Below the pieces are notes generated by a model, which made no database searches, was not told where the DNA came from, and saw only the letters and a program-made list of their open reading frames with translations. The translations under genes and the position numbers were made by a program. From the NCBI GenBank assembly GCA_003024175.1, contig MDYQ01000217.1, forward strand, positions 1-45,545: DNA of 45,545 nucleotides. Reading direction: 5' to 3'. The DNA is from Planoprotostelium fungivorum (lineage: Eukaryota > Evosea > Variosea > Cavosteliida > Cavosteliaceae). Below, one piece after another: positions 44,023 to 45,545 of this stretch (within the stretch, counting starts at the first letter, position 1; every line of letters begins with the position of its first letter).

Positions 44023-45545
44023 TTACAAGAGTTTACTTGAGTTGACAAGCAAATCGATTCGACCAGGATATCTCTGCTCCCCGGGCTTTCAGAGCCATTA
44101 TGAATATTCCAGCGTGCTATAACAATGCTTACGGGAAGAAGTTGGACATCATCGTGCTCCATGTCGAGTGGTGTTGCATCGGTCTCTGTATCTCTGGATA
44201 GAAGTCTGTGGGCTTGAGATCTATCATCATCAGCCGTCATCTCTGGGTATGCGTACTCTGTTCTGCGTCACGGAAGAGACCCAACTTCTCCATGAGAATG
44301 TGAATGACTCTCGGATCCTTCACTCCATCGGCGTGACGCAGTTGATCCATCTGGACGATCTGACTGCATCATTCTTCGTCTCTCTCAATCTCATACCTTC
44401 ACTGGTTTAGCTTGTTGATCTTTCCACTTCTCACAATAATTTAACGATGGTAACAAGACGGTACCATCCCCTTCTTCTTCGGTGATGGTGTACGTGCGCG
44501 GTGCTCTCAGCCCCTTTTTCATCTCGATCTTCGATTGGGTTGGTATGCCGACTCCATAGATGCACACCGTATCTGCCCCTCTCACTCTCTCTTCGCTTTC
44601 TTCCTCTCACCTACACCCGGAGCAGGAAAGGATTGATACTCTTTGACATCCTTGTAGATGGACAGTGATCGATCGAAACGAGCATCTCTCAGCAGGTCTT
44701 CGATGTCAGATCCCGTGTAATTCCTCTTGTTCGTTTGCACTATGGTGTGATTTCCAAACACCTCGACCAGTCAGACGGAGTACATTGTGTGTTCATACCT
44801 CTGACGAGGGCATCAGCCACATCATTGATCCCCAACTGCCCAATGTCCTCTTGAAGCTGTCTCCACTGAGGACATACAATCCTTGCTCCGTCATCAATGT
44901 CGACACTGGCCAGAGGGAACCCCCAAAGACACCCCCCACAGAGATCTGTCTCTCTTCACACACTCTCCTCCATTCATTCTCACCCATGAATGGATGTATC
45001 GCTCTTTCCAAGAGACATCCATCGTTTGAAAGAACTTTGCCAAATAAGGAGAGCCCATGCTGAGAGAGCAGAGTGACACTGGAACGTCCCCATTCATCGT
45101 GCTCGTCTCTTCGATCAACGCTTTCAATTTCGTGTATTCCTCTTCGTATCCATTGGGGCCTACCCTCCAATCGTACTACATACAATTCACCTTTCTTCTC
45201 CCGGTGGTCATGATAGGACTCACTGGGTGACCTCTCAGGGTGGCGTTGTTCGTATATCCAAATTCCTCCAGCTGTTCGATGATGTTACCCCATATGTTTG
45301 CTGTGCCTAATTTATCGAGGTGTCTGAGAGAAGTCAGTCAAGTGATTTACCTGGGCATCACACTCACTTGACACCCCTGACCTCTCCATAGTATGGAACT
45401 CTGTCTCGTATCAGCACACACGTAACATCCACTTTTCACCTGGTTCGAATACCCCGTCTGCTTACGTATTTACCGTCTATGTAGTCGAAGCCGAGATTGT
45501 AATACATACACTCTCTGTGGTAAGCAAATGAAGCTTCATTCACCT
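44023..45545 (-). CDS. LCAT/phospholipase-A-like acyltransferase (partial, 5' end beyond the right edge)
   Basis: Reading leftward from the edge, exons give IRDRVPYYGEVRGVKHLDKL (the family's RVPGFG-type strand), IWGNIIEQLEEFGYTNNATL and RGHPYDWRVGPNGYEEEYTK. The nucleophile region reads PVSLCSLSMGSPYLAKFFQT. VSWKERYIHSW and a FGGSLWPVSTL lid-type segment follow. Further exons include ADTVCIYGVGIPTQSK and the C-terminal His/Asp region DGTVLLPSLNYCEKW. The last exon ends VNSSKLL at the TAA. The family includes LCAT, PDAT and lysosomal phospholipase A2. The elbow has SLSMG where most members have HSMG or HSLG, so the His before the Ser is replaced. The N-terminus is missing from the window. Confidence 0.75.

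Overview
The window is nuclear DNA from a compact, intron-rich unicellular eukaryote. Nearly every gene is cut by introns of about 28-60 nt (GT-AG, plus at least four GC-AG), genes sit on both strands, and intergenic gaps are often under 100 bp. The gene content (ROGDI, HAUS6, NST1-like, CCT3, importin-4, RPB10, ARL2, a mannose-type bulb lectin, ankyrin and LRR proteins) and the absence of any bacterial operon signature suggest a free-living amoeba-like protist, most likely amoebozoan. That placement is an inference from gene content and architecture, not a phylogenetic result.

Layout. 1-3513 (+): a partial gene, ROGDI, a small multi-pass membrane protein and a damaged glutathione transferase. 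3559-6729 (-): an orphan XPF C-terminal domain, a secreted HExxH metallopeptidase carrying trefoil-like and bulb-lectin domains, a tiny spliced membrane protein and a membrane/coiled-coil protein. 6733-8358 (+): two coiled-coil or low-complexity genes. 8559-11008: theta-like GST (-), RNA polymerase subunit RPB10 (+) and ARL2 (-). 11109-22301 (-, with a poorly resolved stretch at 15.4-16.5 kb): NST1-like protein, a disordered protein, small genes, augmin subunit HAUS6 and a large ankyrin/coiled-coil protein. 22253-29836: glucose-6-phosphate dehydrogenase (+), ankyrin-SAM protein (-) and importin-4 (+). 29837-31182: a gene desert holding a 28S rRNA fragment and a decayed LRR-receptor fragment. 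31183-37310: alpha/beta hydrolase with a UIM-like tail (-), CCT gamma (+), SS18/GIF-like protein (+) and an RS/RD-tailed cyclophilin (-). 37389-45545: a tyrosine-phosphatase-domain protein with an unrecognised N-terminal half (-), TRMT61A (-), an unknown nuclear-type protein (+), TRAPPC2 (+), cytochrome c (+) and a partial LCAT/phospholipase-like acyltransferase (-).

Most genes are single-copy housekeeping functions (protein folding, nuclear import, transcription, tRNA modification, vesicle traffic, respiration, redox) with no evident common pathway. The accessory signal is concentrated in three places: the GST/XPF/metallopeptidase-lectin block (2.6-6 kb), the rRNA/LRR debris (29.8-31.2 kb), and proteins of unusual domain make-up (the phosphatase fusion and the peptidase-lectin). 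Exon joins were worked out by hand from reading frame, splice dinucleotides and family conservation. Boundaries without a conserved flank are approximate.
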